DNA of 10,379 nt from Acidobacteriota bacterium (GTDB lineage: Bacteria > Acidobacteriota > UBA6911). The notes beneath the pieces are model-generated. The model ran no database searches. It worked only from the letters and a program-made list of their open reading frames with translations, and had not been told where the DNA came from. The position numbers and the translations under genes are program-made. Positions 8,067 to 10,379 of the stretch are shown piece after piece. The stretch spans positions 1-10,379 of the forward strand of contig JAFNAH010000014.1 of assembly GCA_017860075.1 (NCBI GenBank). Direction: 5' to 3'. How positions within the stretch are numbered: position 1 is the first letter of the stretch; each line of letters opens with the position of its first letter.

Positions 8067-8096
8067 TTGACCTTTGCAGTCAGGGTTGAGTATTAT
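8067..8096 (+). promoter_or_regulatory. Predicted promoter of the 6S-like RNA
   Basis: TTGACC (8067-8072) and TATTAT (8091-8096) are separated by 18 nt. Both match the sigma70 consensus at five of six positions. The expected start at about 8103-8104 coincides with the first base of the closing stem of the downstream RNA. That independent agreement strengthens both calls. Confidence 0.7.
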
Positions 8097-8103
8097 GGAG
8101 TCG

Positions 8104-8291
8104 GCCCCTGCAACGTTGGTGATGGCACCATTCGTTTGAGCCAACATCTATTTGAGCGGGCGCCCGGGTCGTTTCATGGTGTGCGAGCTTTTCCCGACGG
8201 GAACTAGCTTGCCTGAAGTGATTCGCAGGGTGCCCCCTTGGCCCACAAGGTTCAAATAGAAACTGCCACACGGCGGCGCGGGGGCTTTTTT
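8104..8291 (+). ncRNA. ssrS: 6S RNA (RNA polymerase-binding regulatory RNA)
   Basis: 6S RNA folds like an open promoter, binds RNA polymerase with the housekeeping sigma factor and damps transcription in stationary phase. Hand folding gives a long rod of about 188 nt. The closing stem 8104-8111/8278-8285 has 8 pairs and is extended by 8114-8118/8271-8275 and 8123-8127/8264-8268. A central bubble (about 8128-8146) follows. The long arm is built from 8147-8156/8251-8260 (10 pairs), 8158-8164/8229-8235, 8165-8170/8220-8225, 8172-8176/8214-8218 and 8183-8189/8206-8212, capped by 8191-8195/8199-8203. A small hairpin, CCTTG...CAAGG (8236-8250), lies on the 3' side, as in E. coli 6S. Shared words with E. 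coli 6S recalled from memory are TGAGCC in the 5' bubble and GGTTCAA, then CTGCC and CGGCGGC near the 3' end. Proximity to zapA is the classical 6S neighbourhood. No covariance search was possible. Confidence 0.78.
8278..8291 (+). terminator. 3' end and U-run of the 6S-like RNA
   Basis: GCGGGGGC is followed directly by six T (8286-8291), the signature of an intrinsic terminator. The G-run pairs with the 5' end of the RNA (8104-8111). It could alternatively pair locally with GCCCCC at 8232-8237. Readthrough would enter ymdB, whose ATG is 43 nt further on. Confidence 0.6.
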
Positions 8292-8334
8292 GTGACCGGG
8301 AATCGTATTTGTCCCCAGCCACGACGGACATCGC

Positions 8335-9117
8335 ATGAGAGTCCTCTTCGTAGGAGATGTTTTCGGCAAAGCCGGGCGGAGGGTCCTTGATCAGGCCTTG
8401 CGCTCCGTTGCGCTGGAGCAAAGGATCGACTTCTGCGTGGCCAACGCGGAAAACGCGGCCGGCGGGTTCGGAATCACCCCCCCCATCGCGGACGAACTGC
8501 TCTCGCTGAACATAGACCTGCTCACCAGCGGCAACCACATCTGGGACAAGCGCGCCATTTTATCCTACCTGGCAAACCAGCCGCGTTTGCTGCGCCCGCA
8601 CAACTATCCCCCCGACACGCCGGGGGCCGGCATTTTCGTCGGCGACACGGCCTGCGGAGTGCGTATCGGGGTTATCAACCTGCAGGGTCGCGTTTACATG
8701 CCTCCCCTGAATTGTCCCTTCGTTACGGGGAGGGCGGCAATAGAACAGGTCCGTCGCCAGACGAACATCGTCCTGGTCGACTTCCATGCGGAGGCCAGTT
8801 CGGAGAAGCAGGCTTTTGCATGGTACGCAGACGGGCAGGTGAGCGCGGTGATCGGCACGCACACGCATGTTCAGACCGCGGACGAGAGAATTCTGCCGAA
8901 GGGTACCGCCTACATCACGGACGTGGGCATGACCGGGCCCTACGACTCGGTGATCGGGTCGATCCCGGACCTGGCGCTGGAGAGGTTCCTGACTCAGATC
9001 CCGGTGAGGCTTGAGCCTGCCAGCGGGAACGCGCGTCTGTGCGCAGTCGTGATTGAGATCGAGGAATCGACCGGGCGGGCGCTGGCGATCAATCGTTTGA
9101 ACCTGCAGGTTGCCTGA
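8335..9117 (+). CDS. ymdB: YmdB-family metallophosphoesterase (TIGR00282 type)
   Basis: YmdB proteins are dinuclear-metal phosphodiesterases; the Bacillus subtilis member cleaves 2',3'-cyclic nucleotides and affects biofilm and motility choice. The 260-residue product has the full ligand set at the family positions: Asp8 (GDVFG), Glu39-Asn40 (NAEN), Asn67-His68 (SGNHIWD, His68 being the catalytic histidine), His151 (DFHAE), and His176 and His178 (GTHTHVQTADERILP). MTGPYDSVIG (199-208) is also typical. No signal peptide or membrane segment is present, so it should be cytosolic. The ATG at 8335 begins the first beta strand directly; the ribosome site is weak (GGA 8 nt upstream). In many genomes the gene follows rny (RNase Y); here no rny is present and the 6S-like RNA lies just upstream. 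It may be transcribed by readthrough from that RNA. Confidence 0.92.
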   Translation: MRVLFVGDVFGKAGRRVLDQALRSVALEQRIDFCVANAENAAGGFGITPPIADELLSLNIDLLTSGNHIWDKRAILSYLANQPRLLRPHNYPPDTPGAGIFVGDTACGVRIGVINLQGRVYMPPLNCPFVTGRAAIEQVRRQTNIVLVDFHAEASSEKQAFAWYADGQVSAVIGTHTHVQTADERILPKGTAYITDVGMTGPYDSVIGSIPDLALERFLTQIPVRLEPASGNARLCAVVIEIEESTGRALAINRLNLQVA

Positions 9118-9164
9118 GCGTGTGGCGCGGCGGTGCGGGCTCCGGATCTCCGGCCTTCCTGCCC

Positions 9165-9458
9165 TCAGTGTAGAAACCGGTCCAGCAGGGAGACGCATTC
9201 CAGGGACCGGCGTCCCAGGGTCTCATCGAGTTTCTGCATCTCTTCCGTCGCGCGGTGAAGATCATCCAGGAGGCTCAGCGCCGCAAGCACCGCCACCTTC
9301 AGCGTGTCTACGGCGCCGGTGGCTTCCGCCACCTCCCGCATCCGCCGGTCGAGGAGTACGCACAGGCGATGCAGTTGCTCGGGATCGCCGCTCGTTCTGA
9401 GCACGTACTCCCGATCGTAGATCTTCACACGGACGGATTCGGCCAGCGCTTCTCCCAT
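9165..9458 (-). CDS. zapA: Cell division protein ZapA
   Basis: ZapA binds FtsZ and promotes bundling of its protofilaments at the division ring. The 97-residue product has the family layout. An N-terminal beta-rich head reads VRVKIYDREYVLRTSGDPEQLHRL, residues 9-32, and the VLLDRRMREVAEATG helix follows. Then comes DTLKVAVLAALSLLDDLHRA (51-70), the strongest ZapA signature, and a C-terminal coiled coil. The length is typical. The ATG at 9458-9456 has a GGGGA upstream at suitable spacing. It lies 39 nt after a small coiled-coil gene and downstream of pheT, on the same strand. Its 3' end faces ymdB across 47 nt, in which I see no convincing terminator. Confidence 0.92.
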   Translation of the reverse strand: MGEALAESVRVKIYDREYVLRTSGDPEQLHRLCVLLDRRMREVAEATGAVDTLKVAVLAALSLLDDLHRATEEMQKLDETLGRRSLECVSLLDRFLH

Positions 9459-9497
9459 TGCGGTTCCCCGTGACGACGAACCTGATAAGACGGCGGG

Positions 9498-9776
9498 CTA
9501 CTTCGTCTCGAGCGTAGCCAGCAGGCTCAGGGCTTTCTCCACGCGCTCGCGGAGTTCTTCGCGCTCCTTCTGGAGGGCGGCCATGTTCTCGCTGAAGGAG
9601 TCTTCCTGAGCCTGGCGAGCCTCCAGGTCCGTCTTCAACCTGGAATTCTCCGCCCTGAGGGTTTCGTTCTCCTTGCGGATGGTCTTAAAGGCCTCAACTA
9701 CACGGTAAATCTTATCCTCGAGGTGACTGAACCTCTCGATTCCGGAAGGTTCCCGCTGGGTCTTGGTTTCCACCAT
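9498..9776 (-). CDS. Small coiled-coil protein, probable ZapB-like division factor
   Basis: A 92-residue, highly charged protein that is almost entirely helical coiled coil from about residue 17 to 90. Heptad hydrophobics are visible in LEDKIYRVVEAF, ENETLRAENSRLKTDLE and LQKEREELRERVEKALSLLATLE. No membrane segment or enzymatic motif is present. ZapB is a similarly small coiled-coil protein that bridges ZapA to the chromosome-linked MatP in E. coli. The gene directly precedes zapA here, so a ZapB-like role is a reasonable inference, but coiled coils cannot be assigned by composition alone. The start codon is 6 nt after the pheT stop, and an AGG-rich ribosome site overlaps the end of pheT, so translational coupling is likely. 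Confidence 0.75.
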   Translation of the reverse strand: MVETKTQREPSGIERFSHLEDKIYRVVEAFKTIRKENETLRAENSRLKTDLEARQAQEDSFSENMAALQKEREELRERVEKALSLLATLETK

Positions 9777-9782
9777 AGCCGC

Positions 9783-10379
9783 CTACCTGAGTTGAGCACC
9801 GAAAGAATTCTGTAGAAACGCTAGAACATTATCGCCGAACGATTGTATCCGGTCAATCGTGAGCGTCTTCTCGCGATCGAGAAAGACGAGGCGAAATGTC
9901 ATGCTGATCTTGTCCGGGGGAATGCCAGCGCCTTCGTAGACGTCGATCAGGTCGACCTCCCTCAGGTGGTGGAGCCCCAGGCCGACGATTCCCGCCTTGA
10001 CATCTTCATACCGGACGCTTCTGTCGAGCACCACGCACAGGTCTCTCTCTACCCGGGGGAACCTTGGCATGGGCTCGTAGTGCACCGGAGAAAACAGATG
10101 GGAACAGAGGCCCTCGAAGTCGATCTCTGCGAGAAACAGGGCTTGCCGAAGCTTGTACTCCTCCTGCAGAGCGGGGTGCAGCGAACCCAGCACGCCGAGC
10201 TGTTGACCGCCCACGATTAGAGATGCGGAGTCCGCAGGATTCAGCCAGGGCAACCCGGCGCCCGGAAGAACGCGGAAATCCTCGCTGCGCAAGGCTGAAA
10301 GCATACCCGCAACCGCCCCCTTCAAGTGGAAGAAATCGAACTCTTCGGAGGGATGGTGCCAGTTGAATCCCGCGAATCC
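9783..10379 (-). CDS. pheT: Phenylalanyl-tRNA synthetase beta subunit, C-terminal 198 residues (runs off right edge)
   Basis: PheT is the beta chain of the alpha2-beta2 enzyme that charges tRNA-Phe with phenylalanine. The frame is open from the right window edge (first full codon at 10379-10377) to the TAG at 9785-9783. The early part, with EEFDFFHLKGAVAGML then LGSLHPALQEEYKL and FLAEIDFEGL, belongs to the core region of the subunit. The last 97 residues or so form the ferredoxin-fold anticodon-binding (FDX-ACB) domain: PMPRFPRVERDLCVVLDRSV, VDLIDVYEGAGIPPDKISMTFRL, and the C-terminal FGAQLR. An apparent TTG start at 10325 is internal, because the frame continues upstream with good homology. 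Bacterial PheT is normally near 800 residues, so about three quarters lies outside. It heads a tight run with the coiled-coil gene and zapA. Confidence 0.97.
   Translation of the reverse strand, partial: GFAGFNWHHPSEEFDFFHLKGAVAGMLSALRSEDFRVLPGAGLPWLNPADSASLIVGGQQLGVLGSLHPALQEEYKLRQALFLAEIDFEGLCSHLFSPVHYEPMPRFPRVERDLCVVLDRSVRYEDVKAGIVGLGLHHLREVDLIDVYEGAGIPPDKISMTFRLVFLDREKTLTIDRIQSFGDNVLAFLQNSFGAQLR

Noticed and set aside
8080..8538. Minus-strand open frames at 8080-8538 and 8148-8369 across the 6S region and the start of ymdB
   Set aside because: They overlap a well-supported structured RNA and the start of a clear gene, have no recognisable domain, and look like GC-driven antisense frames.
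9118..9164. Short inverted repeat CCGG-ATCT-CCGG between the convergent ymdB and zapA genes
   Set aside because: Only four pairs and no U-run on either strand; not enough to call a bidirectional terminator.
1..10379. Mobile elements, CRISPR arrays, tRNA genes, phage or defence genes
   Set aside because: No transposase, long direct or inverted repeats, spacer-repeat pattern or tRNA-like sequence was seen by eye on either strand; all large frames are accounted for by housekeeping genes.

Overview
This window looks like ordinary bacterial chromosome of moderately high GC carrying core housekeeping genes. There is no sign of mobile DNA, CRISPR or phage. The gene order (pheT, a small coiled-coil gene, zapA, a 6S-like RNA and a ymdB-type gene; tgt-yajC-secD elsewhere) and the TIG-plus-propeller protein would fit a Gram-negative-type lineage such as Acidobacteriota. 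That placement is inference from gene content, not a measured phylogeny.

Layout. (1) Positions 1-2601, minus strand: tgt, yajC and secD in transcription order, the classic queuosine/preprotein-translocase cluster. secD runs off the left edge after 330 codons. (2) 2709-3860, plus: a geranylgeranyl-reductase-family FAD oxidoreductase, divergent from tgt. (3) 3857-4876, minus: a protein with an N-terminal TIG-like domain and a six-bladed NHL/SMP-30-like propeller. It converges on gene 2, and the two stop codons overlap on one CTAG. (4) 4877-5069: a divergent control region with one good sigma70-type promoter for uvrA and a plausible one for the propeller gene. (5) 5070-8036, plus: uvrA, complete, with an unusual Ala/Arg/Pro-rich insert. 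(6) 8037-8334: a gap with no protein gene. It holds a promoter and a 188-nt structured RNA ending in a U-run, which I interpret as 6S RNA (ssrS). (7) 8335-9117, plus: a YmdB-family metallophosphoesterase. (8) 9165-10379, minus: pheT (3' part only), a ZapB-like coiled-coil protein and zapA in one tight operon, convergent with ymdB.

Functionally the window covers tRNA modification (Tgt), tRNA charging (PheT), Sec export (YajC, SecD), nucleotide excision repair (UvrA), FtsZ-ring regulation (ZapA and the coiled-coil partner), global RNA polymerase control (6S RNA) and cyclic-nucleotide/RNA turnover (YmdB-like). The most valuable item that ORF-based annotation would miss is the 6S RNA. No convincing new multi-gene system is visible.
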